A stretch of 64,000 nucleotides of DNA from Pseudovibrio brasiliensis (GCF_018282095.1 NZ_CP074126.1:4500341-4564340); one strand, 5' to 3'. Shown: positions 8,888 through 19,291, counted from the stretch's first letter. Numbers and translations are program-made. The notes: generated from the letters alone by a model not told the origin.

Positions 8888-9508
8888 ATGAAGCAAACTT
8901 CCTCCATTTTCGACAGCATTCGCGTTAAGTCAAATAAAGACCGCACTCAGAACACCGACGGGCCTAAGTGCGAATGGGACGGCTGTGACAAGCCTGGCAC
9001 CCACAAAGCACCGAAAGGTCGCGACCGGGAAGGCCAATACTTTCACTTCTGCGTAGACCACGTAAAGGCCTACAACAAATCATATAATTACTTCTCCGGA
9101 ATGGATGACGACAGCGTTCGCCAGTATCAGCGCGAAGGCATGACCGGACACCGTCCAACCTGGAAAATGGGTGTTAACTCCAAAGCAGACGCCGCCAACG
9201 CCCGCGATGGCAGCCGTTCCAGCATTGGTGGAGACAACGTCAACGACCCGCACGACTTCTTTGCCGGAGCCGCCGGAGGCCGCAGCCAACCACAGGAGCC
9301 GCAACGTAAGGTGCTGGCACTTGAGAAAAGGTCATTTGAAACTTTGAACCTTAGGGTAACTGCCCGTGGCGCCGAGATAAAAACCCGCTATAAAGAGCTG
9401 GTAAAGATTCATCACCCTGATGCCAACGGCGGAGACCGCTCCTCGGAAGACCGCCTACGCGAGATTATTCAGGCCTACAACGTGCTCAAGAAATCCGGTT
9501 ACTGCTAG
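8888..9508 (+). CDS. J-domain protein with N-terminal cysteine/histidine region
   Basis: A 206-residue protein. The C-terminal 60 residues form a J domain with an intact HPD (176-178) and a final helix (IIQAYNVLKKS), so it probably stimulates a DnaK-type chaperone. The N-terminal third has C28, C33, H39, C55 and H58 spaced like a possible metal site, and a conserved-looking WDGCDKPGTHKAPKGRD stretch. The middle is low-complexity. It lies 85 bases before cobS; this order (bolA, J protein, cobS, cobT) is common in Hyphomicrobiales. The client is not known. Confidence 0.85.
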   Translation: MKQTSSIFDSIRVKSNKDRTQNTDGPKCEWDGCDKPGTHKAPKGRDREGQYFHFCVDHVKAYNKSYNYFSGMDDDSVRQYQREGMTGHRPTWKMGVNSKADAANARDGSRSSIGGDNVNDPHDFFAGAAGGRSQPQEPQRKVLALEKRSFETLNLRVTARGAEIKTRYKELVKIHHPDANGGDRSSEDRLREIIQAYNVLKKSGYC

Positions 9509-9593
9509 GTCATCCGTTCGACTAGTTCCCAGATCTCTTATGATTTTCTAGATTTTCATTACCCCGATTTCGACGTGGGGCCGCGGAGGAAAA

Positions 9594-10580
9594 ATGATAG
9601 ATACGATGCAGACCGCTCAAACCCTGCCGACCGAAACTATTTCTGTACGTGAAGTCTTTGGCATCGACAGCGACATGGAAGTGAAAGCATTCGCTGAGCC
9701 GAATGAGCACGTTCCTGAAGTTGATCCAGACTATCTCTTTGACAAAGCAACAACTCTCGCAATTCTGGCAGGTTTTGCAAGAAACCGTCGCGTGATGGTC
9801 TCCGGCTACCACGGTACTGGTAAATCAACCCACATCGAGCAGGTCGCAGCCCGCCTCAACTGGCCTTGTGTGCGCGTAAACCTCGATAGCCACGTCTCTC
9901 GTATCGATCTGGTTGGTAAAGACGCCATCGTCGTAAAAGACGGCCACACCGTAACCGAATTCAAAGACGGCATCCTGCCATGGGCGCTGCAGAACAACGT
10001 AGCTCTCGTCTTCGACGAATACGATGCAGGCCGCCCGGACGTGATGTTCGTGATCCAGCGTGTTCTTGAGGTTTCCGGTCGCCTGACCCTCCTCGATCAG
10101 AACCGCGTCATCACCCCTCACCCGGCATTCCGCATGTTCGCGACTGCAAACACCGTCGGCCTTGGCGATACATCCGGCCTCTACCACGGCACACAGCAGA
10201 TCAACCAGGGCCAGATGGACCGCTGGTCAATCGTGACAACCCTGAACTACCTGCCTCACGACAACGAGGTAGAGATCGTTCTGGCGAAGTCTCCGCACTA
10301 CGGCGGCGCAGAAGGCCGCTCCATCATCTCCAAGATGGTTCGCGTTGCAGACATGACCCGCAGCGCCTTCATTAACGGTGAACTGTCTACCGTGATGAGC
10401 CCGCGTACTGTGATCACATGGTCAGAAAACGCTGAAATCTTTGGCGATATCGGCTTTGCCTTCCGCCTGACCTTCTTGAACAAGTGTGACGATACCGAGC
10501 AAGCGCTGGTCTCTGAGTTCTACCAGCGCTGTTTCGGGGAAGACCTTCCTGAATCAGCGGCAAACATCGTCATGAGTTAA
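9594..10580 (+). CDS. cobS: aerobic cobaltochelatase subunit CobS
   Basis: AAA+ ATPase subunit of the cobaltochelatase that inserts cobalt into hydrogenobyrinic acid a,c-diamide in aerobic cobalamin synthesis. The 328 residues include a Walker A loop (GYHGTGKST), a Walker B (VFDEYDAG) and a sensor-1 region (FATANT). It works with CobT, encoded ten bases downstream, and with CobN, which is not in this window. The start ATG at 9594 follows GGAGGA. The B12 made would serve the ecm mutase found later in the window. Confidence 0.95.
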   Translation: MIDTMQTAQTLPTETISVREVFGIDSDMEVKAFAEPNEHVPEVDPDYLFDKATTLAILAGFARNRRVMVSGYHGTGKSTHIEQVAARLNWPCVRVNLDSHVSRIDLVGKDAIVVKDGHTVTEFKDGILPWALQNNVALVFDEYDAGRPDVMFVIQRVLEVSGRLTLLDQNRVITPHPAFRMFATANTVGLGDTSGLYHGTQQINQGQMDRWSIVTTLNYLPHDNEVEIVLAKSPHYGGAEGRSIISKMVRVADMTRSAFINGELSTVMSPRTVITWSENAEIFGDIGFAFRLTFLNKCDDTEQALVSEFYQRCFGEDLPESAANIVMS

Positions 10581-10590
10581 GGGGAGTTAC

Positions 10591-12480
10591 ATGGCAGGTA
10601 CCAGCAACTCCTCACCCAAGAACAAACCTGCCAGCCAGCCATTCAAGCAAGCGATGGGCTCTACAGTTAGAGCCATCGCAGGCGAACCTGAGCTGGAGGT
10701 TGTTTTCTCACCGGATAAACCGGGCATGACCAGCGGGCGCGTACGCTTGCCGGAACCATCCCGCACGATGACAAAGGAAGAAGTCGCCGTAACCCGCGGT
10801 TTAGGCGACTCCATGGCTCTGCGCCTTGCCTGTCACGATCCGGCGGTTCACACCAAACACATCCCTCAAGGCGAAAACGCCCGTGCAATCTTCAATGCTG
10901 TAGAACAAGCCCGCGTTGAAGCACTTGGCGCGGTCCGTATGCCCGGCGCTGGCGACAACATCGACGCCATGCTCGAAGATCGCTATTTCAGAGGCAACTT
11001 CGCTGAAGTCACCGCCAAAGACGAAGCTCCTATGCAGGATGCAATCGCCCTACTGGTGCGTGAACGCCTGACAGGCCGCGAGATTCCTAAAAGCGCGCAG
11101 CGCATGGTGGATCTCTGGAGACCTTTCGTTGAAGAAAAGGCTGATCACGAGCTGAACAAACTCGTCACCCGCATGGATGATCAGATCGCATTTGCCAAGC
11201 AGATGCGCGATCTCCTCACCTCCCTCGACATGGCCGATGAGCTGGGCGAAGAACCAGAGGACGACGACGAGAACAACGACGAAAGCCGGCAGGATCAAGA
11301 GGATCGCTCCGATACCTCTGGCGACATGCAGGAAGATCAAGGAGAGCAGGAAGGCGCTCCTGAAGAGATGGAGCTTTCCGGCGAAGAGCAGGAAAGCGGC
11401 GAAACCGAAGGCGTTGACAGTGAGATGCAGGACATATCCGAAGACGATATGTCCGATCAGGCTGAAGAGCCGGGCGAACAGGAACGCCGGGATCACCCGT
11501 TCTCCAACCAGCCTTCTGCTGACGAGTACCGCGTCTTCACGCAGGCCTTCGATGAGATCATCGCAGCTGAAGATCTCTGCGATCAGGAAGAGCTGGATCG
11601 CCTCCGCGGCTTCTTAGATAAGCAGCTTGCATCTTTATCTGGTGCTGTCTCCCGTCTGGCCAACCGCCTGCAGCGCAAGCTCATGGCGCAGCAGAGCCGG
11701 TCCTGGGACTTTGATCTGGAAGAAGGCATCATCGACAGTGCCCGCCTCCACCGTGTCGTGATCGACCCGTTGCAGCCTCTTGCGTTCAAATGGGAAAACG
11801 ACACCGAGTTCCGAGATACCGTCGTGACACTGGTGCTCGACAACTCCGGCTCCATGCGCGGTCGCCCGATCACCGTTGCAGCCACGTGCGCAGATATTCT
11901 GGCGCGCACGCTGGAACGTTGCGGCGTGAAAGTGGAGATCCTCGGCTTCACCACGAAGGCGTGGAAAGGTGGTCAGTCCCGTGAGGCTTGGCTCAAGGAT
12001 GGCAAACCATCCAACCCGGGCCGCCTGAACGACCTCCGCCACATCATCTACAAGTCCGCAGACGCCCCTTGGCGCCGCGCCAAGCGCAACCTCGGCCTGA
12101 TGATGCGTGAGGGTTTGCTGAAGGAAAACATCGACGGTGAAGCTCTGGACTGGGCACACAAGCGCTTGCTTGCACGTCCGGAACGTCGCCGCATCCTGAT
12201 GATGATCTCAGACGGCGCACCGGTAGATGACTGCACACTCTCTGTGAACCCAGGCAACTATCTGGAAAAGCACCTGCGCAATGTGATTGCAGAAATCGAG
12301 AACAGATCTCCAGTCGAACTGATCGCAATCGGCATCGGCCACGACGTAACCCGCTATTACAAACGCGCGGTTACAATCGTTGACGCTGAAGAATTGGCAG
12401 GCGCAATGACAGATCAGCTTGCTGACCTGTTCGATGAGCACAGCAGCCAAGATCACGGCAGACGTCGCGGACGCCGATGA
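10591..12480 (+). CDS. cobT: aerobic cobaltochelatase subunit CobT
   Basis: Partner of CobS in cobalt insertion, related to the ChlD subunit of magnesium chelatase. The 629 residues contain a very acidic low-complexity segment at about 216-303, rich in D, E, Q and S, and a C-terminal von Willebrand A domain whose MIDAS motif DNSGS starts near residue 417. Length and layout match CobT of other alphaproteobacteria. Its stop overlaps the next start by four bases (ATGA). Confidence 0.95.
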   Translation: MAGTSNSSPKNKPASQPFKQAMGSTVRAIAGEPELEVVFSPDKPGMTSGRVRLPEPSRTMTKEEVAVTRGLGDSMALRLACHDPAVHTKHIPQGENARAIFNAVEQARVEALGAVRMPGAGDNIDAMLEDRYFRGNFAEVTAKDEAPMQDAIALLVRERLTGREIPKSAQRMVDLWRPFVEEKADHELNKLVTRMDDQIAFAKQMRDLLTSLDMADELGEEPEDDDENNDESRQDQEDRSDTSGDMQEDQGEQEGAPEEMELSGEEQESGETEGVDSEMQDISEDDMSDQAEEPGEQERRDHPFSNQPSADEYRVFTQAFDEIIAAEDLCDQEELDRLRGFLDKQLASLSGAVSRLANRLQRKLMAQQSRSWDFDLEEGIIDSARLHRVVIDPLQPLAFKWENDTEFRDTVVTLVLDNSGSMRGRPITVAATCADILARTLERCGVKVEILGFTTKAWKGGQSREAWLKDGKPSNPGRLNDLRHIIYKSADAPWRRAKRNLGLMMREGLLKENIDGEALDWAHKRLLARPERRRILMMISDGAPVDDCTLSVNPGNYLEKHLRNVIAEIENRSPVELIAIGIGHDVTRYYKRAVTIVDAEELAGAMTDQLADLFDEHSSQDHGRRRGRR

Positions 12481-13598
12481 AGCTATCTCGACGTATATTT
12501 TTGACAGGAGCAGCGGCCGCAGCAACAACTGCAGTCGCTGCTTCTTTGCCTTTTAGCGAGAGTGAAGCGCAGCAAAGCGGTTTTCAGCCAATGAAAATCC
12601 GCTCGAAAGAGATCAAACGCTTCAAGTTCTCTGGTGGCCAATCAGAGCAATACGGCCCTCTCCTGTTTCTGGGCGGCCTTGAGCTAAGCAGTTCCAATGG
12701 ACGTTTCGGTGGCTACTCCGGCCTGCTAACGCTCAACAACGGCACAGATATCATCGCCGTGTCTGATCGTGGGCACTGGCTGCGTGGCCAGCTCTCACAA
12801 TCATCCCGTGGAAAGCCTATAAAGCTTCTCAACGCTGAAACAGCCACCTTGCTGGACAGCAAGGGCAGAAAACTCAAAAAGACATCCAGAGCCGATACAG
12901 AAGGCCTGAGCATTGGCGGCTCTGCCAGAGCGCCTCGCATCTTCGTAAGCCACGAAGGCAAAGGTGGCATCATGACGTATCCTCTGAACCTGAAAACAGG
13001 CGAAGAGCGCGCAAAACATCTGCTGATCCCGAAAGAGATCAGAGATCTTGCCAGAAACAAAAGCCTTGAGTCCGTCGCAGTTGGCCCACCAAACTCTCCC
13101 TTATCAGGATCGATCATCACCATCGCTGAGCGTGGAAAGTCACTGGATCACCACAGACCTGCATGGATCATTGGCGGCCCTAAGGAAGGTAAGTTCTGGA
13201 TTAAGAAGCAGGGCAACTACGATGTCACGGACGCAGCATTCCTGCCCAACGGCGATCTGTTGATCCTTGAGCGCCTGTTCAACCTCTCAGAAGGCCTTGG
13301 GATGCGCATCAGGCAGCTTGATGGCTCTAACCTGAGGCCAGACCACCTCCATACAGGAAAGACGCACCTGACCGCTGATTTCAGCTATCAGATTGACAAC
13401 ATGGAAGCCCTGAGCGTTCACAAGAACGCCTTCGGAGAAACTGTTCTATCCCTCATGTCAGATGACAACAGATCATTCCTGCAACGTACAGTCCTGCTGC
13501 GCTTTGTTCTGACAGATAATGATCCTTTCAGAGAACCGTTTGAACGCGCTCCCAAAGAAGCGAAGATCGTTCCTAAGCCCAAGTCTAAGCCGAGGTAA
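12477..13598 (+). CDS. Tat-exported esterase-like (phytase-family) protein
   Basis: A 373-residue protein that starts with a twin-arginine signal (SRRIFLTG, then an alanine-rich hydrophobic stretch, cleavage probably near residue 31). The body resembles the 'esterase-like activity of phytase' family, with repeated beta-propeller-like strands ([23 protein letters not shown]). The enzymatic activity is unproven for most members. The four-base overlap with cobT suggests cotranscription, but nothing in the sequence ties it to B12 synthesis. Confidence 0.82.
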   Translation: MKLSRRIFLTGAAAAATTAVAASLPFSESEAQQSGFQPMKIRSKEIKRFKFSGGQSEQYGPLLFLGGLELSSSNGRFGGYSGLLTLNNGTDIIAVSDRGHWLRGQLSQSSRGKPIKLLNAETATLLDSKGRKLKKTSRADTEGLSIGGSARAPRIFVSHEGKGGIMTYPLNLKTGEERAKHLLIPKEIRDLARNKSLESVAVGPPNSPLSGSIITIAERGKSLDHHRPAWIIGGPKEGKFWIKKQGNYDVTDAAFLPNGDLLILERLFNLSEGLGMRIRQLDGSNLRPDHLHTGKTHLTADFSYQIDNMEALSVHKNAFGETVLSLMSDDNRSFLQRTVLLRFVLTDNDPFREPFERAPKEAKIVPKPKSKPR

Positions 13599-13630
13599 AC
13601 TGGCTTTAACAGCACTCCAGAAACAAAAAA

Positions 13631-13653
13631 GGCACCGGAACCAATCCGATGCC
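13631..13653. terminator. terminator between converging genes
   Basis: GGCACCGGA and TCCGATGCC form a stem around ACCAA, with an A-run before it and T-rich sequence after it. It sits between the ends of the esterase-like gene and the transporter gene. Confidence 0.7.
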
Positions 13654-13680
13654 TTCTTAAATTCTTTTGAAACGATCAGC

Positions 13681-14331
13681 TTATCCGCGCTGCGGAGTAG
13701 GTACCGCGCCGATTACTCCCAAAGCGATGCGGTAAGGAACAAGCATGCTCATCGCTACGAGGATCTTCACGCTGAAGTCGCCAACTGCCCAGGAAACCCA
13801 ACGAGGAACTTCCAGAGCGAACACACCAAACAATGGCGCGACCTCTACCGCAAATGCATCGTGATAACCCAGAAACGCAAACTGTGTAGCAAAAGCGAGG
13901 CTAAAGAACAGTGCGGTATCGAGCATGGTGCCAAGCGTGGAGGAGACTACAGGAGCCTTCCACCAGCGACCATCACGAAGACGATGGAACACAGTCACGT
14001 CAAGCAACTGAGCAATCAGAAATGCACTTCCTGATGCAATTGCAATGCGTGGTGTTGCCAGAACGATAGAAAGAGCAACAGCAACAGCGAAGCCCGCATA
14101 CACGACTTTGCGCGCAGCTGCTGGACCAAACTGTCGGTTAATCAAATCAGTTACAAGGAATGCCACCGGATAGGTGAAAGCACCCCATGTAAGCAGGTCT
14201 GCCAGATTAACAGCCCCGAGCATTCCCTGAACAGGAAATTGAACGAGGTAGTTCGAAGCGACGACCACTGCGGTCATTGCCATAATGGCAAGAGCCAGTG
14301 GTCGAGCAGTATTCGACTTAGTCACGCTCAA
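13681..14331 (-). CDS. queuosine precursor transporter (YhhQ/VUT family)
   Basis: A 216-residue membrane protein with about six hydrophobic helices and the family features: NYLVQFP near the start, the LTWGAFTYPVAFLVTDL segment, and R-W-W after the central loop. YhhQ proteins bring in 7-cyano-7-deazaguanine or its precursor for queuosine in tRNA. It is read toward the convergent terminator and lies 22 bases downstream of rpmB on the same strand. The substrate is inferred from the family. Confidence 0.85.
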   Translation of the reverse strand: MSVTKSNTARPLALAIMAMTAVVVASNYLVQFPVQGMLGAVNLADLLTWGAFTYPVAFLVTDLINRQFGPAAARKVVYAGFAVAVALSIVLATPRIAIASGSAFLIAQLLDVTVFHRLRDGRWWKAPVVSSTLGTMLDTALFFSLAFATQFAFLGYHDAFAVEVAPLFGVFALEVPRWVSWAVGDFSVKILVAMSMLVPYRIALGVIGAVPTPQRG

Positions 14332-14352
14332 TCCCTTTCAAGAATGATGTGA

Positions 14353-14640
14353 TTAAGCAGCTGCCTGACGACGCTTGATTTCAGTGCGCAGCAGGCGTGC
14401 TTTTGGAGAAAGCTCAGCTTCTGCAGCTTTCATCAAGAATGCGTCCAGACCACCACGGTGCTCAACAGAGCGCAGTGCGTGTGCAGAGATGCGCAGCTTG
14501 TAGGTTTCGCCGAGAGTATCGCTCATCAGGGAAACGTTGCAGAGGTTTGGCAAGAAGCGACGACGGCTTCTGTTGTTTGCGTGAGACACGTTGTTGCCGG
14601 TCATCACGTCTTTACCGGTAAGTTCGCAGCGGCGTGCCAT
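14353..14640 (-). CDS. rpmB: 50S ribosomal protein L28
   Basis: The ATG at 14640 gives [10 protein letters not shown], the expected L28 start, and a 95-residue product; an ATG three codons upstream is in frame but atypical. The body has the family's basic RSRRRFLPN stretch and a C-terminal extension typical of alphaproteobacterial L28. It is read from its own promoter-like boxes through a structured leader of about 110 bases. Confidence 0.96.
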   Translation of the reverse strand: MARRCELTGKDVMTGNNVSHANNRSRRRFLPNLCNVSLMSDTLGETYKLRISAHALRSVEHRGGLDAFLMKAAEAELSPKARLLRTEIKRRQAAA

Positions 14641-14664
14641 GAGGGTCACCCTTTTAATTTGTAG

Positions 14665-14684
14665 GCGCCCTCATTTTTGGGCGC
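14665..14684 (-). promoter_or_regulatory. hairpin in the rpmB leader
   Basis: GCGCCC and GGGCGC form a six-base GC-rich stem with an eight-base loop about 25 bases before the rpmB start codon. Ribosomal-protein leaders often carry structures used for feedback; no match to a known leader family is claimed. Confidence 0.35.
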
Positions 14685-14761
14685 ATTCTGTTAAAACCGG
14701 CAGGTCGCGGACACCACGGTCACGCGGAACCACCTCCGGCCCTGTACGGAAAAGTTGGCTT

Positions 14762-14790
14762 GCTATAATTAGTACAGCAGAATTCGTCAA
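14762..14790 (-). promoter_or_regulatory. candidate promoter of rpmB
   Basis: Reading the minus strand, TTGACG (14790-14785) and TATAGC (14767-14762) are 17 bases apart. This is one of the best sigma-70-like matches in the window and lies about 120 bases before the rpmB start. Confidence 0.6.
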
Positions 14791-14898
14791 GGCTTTGCTG
14801 CCTATTTGCCTGTTCGAAGCCCACTTTTCAATCAAAACTCGAACAAACTCACATCTCTTAACCACCGTGTTACCATGTTTAGGTAGTTTCATATTTCA

Positions 14899-15843
14899 AT
14901 GAGTTTGAATTTTTTGTTCAGTTTCCTGAGTTCTCAGGCTGCAAGGCGCCGATGTCTGCGGCTGCGGAGGTACAGTATCGTGCGAGTATCAGTTTCAAAG
15001 ATTTGCAGTTTTGCAGGCAAATCGAGCGTAATAGCCGTCGCAGCACTCTCATTTGGCACACTATCCACAGCTGCACTGGGGAAAACAGAGCGCCTTGGCG
15101 GTGTCTACAATATTTCTTATGCAGGTTTCACTGTGGGAAAGGGTTCTTTCTCACTCATCCTCAGAGACAACGCCTACTCCGCGAAAGTCGGTATGGAACC
15201 AGCTGGCATCGGAACGCTCTTCTCCACAGGTAAAGGCGGAGCGCAGGCAACAGGCTGGATGAAGGGCGCCAAGGTTTTGCCAAGCACCTACACCATGGCC
15301 TCCCGCGCATCCAATCGTGACTTCTATGTTAATCTCGGCCAGGGCTCCGGTCATGTCCGCACAACACAGGTCACTCCGAAATATAAACCTTCCAAGACCC
15401 GCGTTAAGGTTACCGGCCAGCACAAACTCAATGCGATGGACCCGTTGAGTGCAGCGATCGTTCGCGCACCCTCCCGCAACAAAGTGCTTGATCCATCAGT
15501 ATGTAATCGCAAACTACCAATCTATGATGGCTGGGCGCGCTTCAACATCAATATGAAGTTTAAAGAGGTGCGTGAGGTCTCCAGCAAAGGCTACAACGGT
15601 CCAGTCGTTGTTTGCGCTGCGCGCTGGGAGCCGATTGCCGGGCACCGCCCGGAAAGAAAGTCAGTTCAGTATCTGGCCAACAATGCCAACATTGAAACAT
15701 GGCTGGCACCTATCGGAAACACTCGTGTTCTCATTCCTTATAAGGTCTCTATTCCGACTGCGACAGGCACACTCGTTCTGGAAGCAACAAAGCTCAATAT
15801 GCCGCAAACGTCAGGGCTTCGCAAAAAAACAGCTTCCCGATAG
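14899..15843 (+). CDS. DUF3108-family exported protein
   Basis: A 314-residue protein. The ATG at 14899 gives a long basic leader; a GTG at 14980 would begin just before a normal signal peptide (hydrophobic stretch at about residues 43-58, then AALGK). The mature part matches the DUF3108 pattern of an outer-membrane or periplasmic beta-structure: YNISYAGFTVGKGS near its start, then a WMKG and DPLSA. The role is unknown. It is divergent from rpmB and upstream of accA. Confidence 0.75.
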   Translation: MSLNFLFSFLSSQAARRRCLRLRRYSIVRVSVSKICSFAGKSSVIAVAALSFGTLSTAALGKTERLGGVYNISYAGFTVGKGSFSLILRDNAYSAKVGMEPAGIGTLFSTGKGGAQATGWMKGAKVLPSTYTMASRASNRDFYVNLGQGSGHVRTTQVTPKYKPSKTRVKVTGQHKLNAMDPLSAAIVRAPSRNKVLDPSVCNRKLPIYDGWARFNINMKFKEVREVSSKGYNGPVVVCAARWEPIAGHRPERKSVQYLANNANIETWLAPIGNTRVLIPYKVSIPTATGTLVLEATKLNMPQTSGLRKKTASR

Positions 15844-16020
15844 GATTTGCACTTTAATCCCAGATCTTCTTGTTTGATGGGGTTCAAACACCCACATTTG
15901 TGATGCAAAGCCTTGACAGATGACCCAGCTGTCGCCAGTGTCGCGCCAAAATTATAGCGCGGTCCAACGCCTTTTAGTCGGCGGGTCCAGCCCGCTGATT
16001 GTTACGAGTGAATATCCAAT

Positions 16021-16977
16021 ATGCGCAGTTACCTCGAATTCGAAAAACCAGTTGCTGACCTTGAAGGTAAAGTACAGGAATTGAAGATCCTGGCTGAAGG
16101 TGGGGAAGCGGTTGATGTGGAAGACGAGATTGCCCGTCTCCAGGAAAAAGCAGATCAGGCACTCAGCGACATCTACTCCCGCTTGACGCCTTGGCAGAAA
16201 ACTCTGGTAGCCCGCCATCCAGACCGTCCACATTCACTGGACTACATCAACGCTCTGATCACAGACTTCACACCACTTGCCGGTGACCGTAAATTCTCCG
16301 AGGATTGCGCAATTATTGCAGGCTTTGGTCGTTTCCGCGGTCAGTCCGTTGCAATTCTTGGTCAGGAAAAAGGTAACGACACCGAAAGCCGCCTGAAGCA
16401 CAACTTCGGCATGGCTCGTCCGGAAGGATACCGTAAAGCTGTCCGTATCATGGAACTGGCTGATCGCTTCAACATCCCTGTTGTCTCCTTCGTAGACACC
16501 GCAGGCGCATACCCAGGCATCGGCGCTGAAGAGCGCGGTCAGGCAGAAGCAATCGCTCGCTCTACCGATATGTGCCTTGGCCTTGGCGTTCCAAACATCT
16601 CCATCGTCATTGGTGAAGGCGGCTCCGGCGGCGCGATCGCGATCGCAACCACCAACCACGTAGCAATGCTGGAACACTCCATCTACTCTGTGATCTCTCC
16701 GGAAGCAGGCGCATCCATTCTGTGGCGCGACAGCACCCGCGCACAAGACGCAGCTACCAACATGAAGATCACCGCAGAAGACCTCTCCGGCTTCCGCATC
16801 ATTGATGAGATCATCAAAGAACCAATCGGTGGCGCACACCGCGCAAAAGAGATCGTCATTGATCGCGCAGGATCCACCATTGAGAACGCTCTGAGCAAGA
16901 TGGCTGGTCAGTCTGCAGACGACCTTAAGAAGCAGCGTCGGGAGAAGTTCTTACGCATAGGTCGTGAACTCGGCTGA
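16021..16977 (+). CDS. accA: acetyl-CoA carboxylase carboxyltransferase subunit alpha
   Basis: Alpha subunit of the carboxyltransferase that, with AccD, makes malonyl-CoA, the first step of fatty acid synthesis. The 318 residues cover the normal length: an N-terminal helical region (LEFEKPV), the crotonase-like core with VDTAGAYPG, GEGGSGGA and ISPEA motifs. A terminator 46 bases after the stop suggests a single-gene unit. No clear ribosome-binding site was seen before the ATG. Confidence 0.97.
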   Translation: MRSYLEFEKPVADLEGKVQELKILAEGGEAVDVEDEIARLQEKADQALSDIYSRLTPWQKTLVARHPDRPHSLDYINALITDFTPLAGDRKFSEDCAIIAGFGRFRGQSVAILGQEKGNDTESRLKHNFGMARPEGYRKAVRIMELADRFNIPVVSFVDTAGAYPGIGAEERGQAEAIARSTDMCLGLGVPNISIVIGEGGSGGAIAIATTNHVAMLEHSIYSVISPEAGASILWRDSTRAQDAATNMKITAEDLSGFRIIDEIIKEPIGGAHRAKEIVIDRAGSTIENALSKMAGQSADDLKKQRREKFLRIGRELG

Positions 16978-17022
16978 TTCGAACCTACGATTTATTGTGG
17001 GTATCCACTAAATTTTTTATAA

Positions 17023-17056
17023 AAGGCATCAGATATACGTCTGATGCCTTTTTTGT
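17023..17056 (+). terminator. terminator after accA
   Basis: AAGGCATCAGA and TCTGATGCCTT form a long stem around TATACG, followed by TTTTTG. Confidence 0.88.
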
Positions 17057-17219
17057 TTGATCCAATCAAACTCGGGGGAAAGTGCATCTTGGGGAATACC
17101 CCTCAATCTCAGAGAGAATGATCTGTGGTAAGATTCGATCAACCTTAACCCAGATAGTCTAAGTTTAGAGTCGAGATTGGGGTTTGGGCAAACTAGCCCC
17201 AGCATGGTGGGTCAAGCAC

Positions 17220-18392
17220 ATGATTAAAGTGTTTCAGGGAGAGACTGGCAAGAAGAACGTAAAGCGCGCTGCCGCGCTTGCGCTGGCACTAACGCTAGCC
17301 GCTTGTCAGGGAACAGAGTTTGGCGCTGAAAAGCACCAGCAGCCTGTCAGCAAAAGCCTTTCCAACCGCATGAAGTCCAAGGACATGGAGCTCAAGTCTC
17401 CAATCATGGTACGTCTGTTCAAGCAAGAGTCCGAGCTGGAAGTCTGGAAGCAGACCAAGTCCGGTGAGTATGCACTGCTTGAAACATTCGATATCTGCAA
17501 ATGGTCTGGTAAACTCGGTCCTAAGTTCAAAGAGGGTGACCGACAGGCTCCTGAAGGCTTCTATGAAATCACGCCGGGCCTGATGAACCCGTTCTCATCT
17601 TACTATTTGGCATTCAATCTCGGCTTCCCAAACAAGTTTGACCGTGCTCACGGACGCACCGGCTCAAACCTGATGGTCCATGGCGCCTGTTCATCACGTG
17701 GCTGCTACGCAATGACCGATGAGCAAATCGCCGACATCTACTCCCTTGGCCGCGACAGCTTCCTGGGTGGTCAGAGAAAGTTTCAGGTGCAGGCGTTCCC
17801 ATTCCGCATGACACCAGAAAACATGGCAAAGAACGCAAGTTCCGAACACTATGAGTTCTGGCGTATGTTGAAGCGTGGTTACGACCACTTTGAGGTCACG
17901 AAACGCCCACCAGCCATTGAAGTCTGCGATAAGAAGTATGTCTTCAACGCGAAGGCAGACCGCCGTGGCACTAAGTTCAATTCCCGCGCAGCCTGCCCAG
18001 CTTACACAGTACCTGAGCATATCGCAGTCGCAGTTGCTGAAAAGCAAGCCAGAGACGCGCGTGAGACAGCCGAAATCCAGATCGCAATGGAAAACAGCAA
18101 ACGCCGCAAAGAGAAGATTGCAGCGTTCTTTGGTGGGACTTCCACAACCGATGTTGCAAAGGCAGAAGCACCAAATGCAACGCCTGTGAATGTAGAAGCA
18201 GCAAAAGTTCTGGCACTAGCAGCCGAAGAGCCATCCCCGGCTCCAAAGAAAGCATCTGAAACAGAGCGTGCCTTCAACTACTTCACATCCCTGTTCTCAA
18301 ACAGCCGCATTGGCGAAGAGAACAAGGTTGTAGCAGAAGTTAAGGATCCGTTCCCAGCTGCCCCTGCTCCACGCATCAAACCGCAATTGTGA
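17220..18392 (+). CDS. YafK-type L,D-transpeptidase lipoprotein
   Basis: From ATG 17220 (MIKVFQG) the 390-residue product has a lipobox (LAAC, C27 region), so it is probably lipid-anchored; a TTG at 17184 is less likely. The catalytic domain spans about residues 55-240, with H154 (VHGAC) and the nucleophile C162 in SRGC. The E. coli relative YafK/DpaA cuts or forms links to peptidoglycan. A C-terminal tail of about 150 residues is rich in A, K, E and P. The activity of this tail is unknown. The next gene, an FkbM methyltransferase, starts 74 bases downstream. Confidence 0.82.
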   Translation: MIKVFQGETGKKNVKRAAALALALTLAACQGTEFGAEKHQQPVSKSLSNRMKSKDMELKSPIMVRLFKQESELEVWKQTKSGEYALLETFDICKWSGKLGPKFKEGDRQAPEGFYEITPGLMNPFSSYYLAFNLGFPNKFDRAHGRTGSNLMVHGACSSRGCYAMTDEQIADIYSLGRDSFLGGQRKFQVQAFPFRMTPENMAKNASSEHYEFWRMLKRGYDHFEVTKRPPAIEVCDKKYVFNAKADRRGTKFNSRAACPAYTVPEHIAVAVAEKQARDARETAEIQIAMENSKRRKEKIAAFFGGTSTTDVAKAEAPNATPVNVEAAKVLALAAEEPSPAPKKASETERAFNYFTSLFSNSRIGEENKVVAEVKDPFPAAPAPRIKPQL

Positions 18393-18466
18393 CGCTGCGT
18401 TAATCGAAACCTAGCTTGGCTCATGTACGCTGATCTCAATGAAGATCAACAAGTCAGGTTAGGCAG

Positions 18467-19291
18467 ATGCCAGGCTCAAAAACCTTCTTTGGCAAGTACC
18501 ACAGCAAAGAGTACATCAACGAACGCCGCCACCTGCGCGGCCTTCTGGGCTATTACATCAAGTACATCCCCATGTCGTGGGGTGTCCGGCTTGGCCTCTC
18601 CTCCGGCATCTTGACCAGATATGGCGTTGAACTCACCCCTAATGTCTTCGACGCAACCTTCCGCATGTGCTGCGAAGGCGGTTACGGCACATTTCTCTCC
18701 AGCTATATGGTGGACTACGAAAAGCCTTTCATCATGCTGGACATCGGTGCCAATCAGGGCCTTTTCAGCCTGCTTGCCGCCCAAAACACCAAATGCCAGC
18801 AAGTCATAGCCTTTGAACCTGTTGCCACCACATTTCAGCTGCTGGAACAGAACATCGAGCTCAACCTTGCCACTTCCCGGATCAAGGCAGTGCAGGCAGC
18901 TGTGTCTGATCATGCTGGACAAGCCCGGATCTTCCTCAGCAAGACCCACAGCGGTGGCGCCTCGCTTAGCCAAAGCACAGTTCACTCCTCTGACAAAACA
19001 GAGGAGATTGAAACCGTATCAGCGCAGCAACTCAATGAGATGGTGACGGATGATGTTGATGTGGTGATTAAGCTGAACGCAGAAGGCCACGAAGAAACCG
19101 TCATCAAAGAACTCATCAAGACGAACTTCTTCCCGCAGGTTCAGGCGATCTTCTATGAAAGAGATGTTCGGTGGGTTGATCCCAACATGCTCAAAAACTT
19201 GTTGGAAGAACAAGGCTTCAAGAGCTTCAAACGTGTTGGTAAGGAGCCGCGCCTCGATGTCCTTGCAAGCAGGGAAGCCGACGAAACTTAA
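18467..19291 (+). CDS. FkbM-family SAM-dependent methyltransferase
   Basis: A 274-residue protein with the FkbM methyltransferase core in its second half: MLDIGANQGLFS (SAM-binding loop, about residues 88-99), IAFEPV, and a late KLNAEGHE strand with an acidic residue. FkbM enzymes O-methylate sugars or small molecules. No sugar or secondary-metabolite genes flank it, so the substrate is open. It ends overlapping the last bases of the opposite-strand DUF429 gene by four bases. Confidence 0.85.
   Translation: MPGSKTFFGKYHSKEYINERRHLRGLLGYYIKYIPMSWGVRLGLSSGILTRYGVELTPNVFDATFRMCCEGGYGTFLSSYMVDYEKPFIMLDIGANQGLFSLLAAQNTKCQQVIAFEPVATTFQLLEQNIELNLATSRIKAVQAAVSDHAGQARIFLSKTHSGGASLSQSTVHSSDKTEEIETVSAQQLNEMVTDDVDVVIKLNAEGHEETVIKELIKTNFFPQVQAIFYERDVRWVDPNMLKNLLEEQGFKSFKRVGKEPRLDVLASREADET

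Noticed and set aside
9509-9593. A cobalamin riboswitch before cobS
   Set aside because: The 85-base gap is too short for a B12 riboswitch and no B12-box-like sequence was seen.
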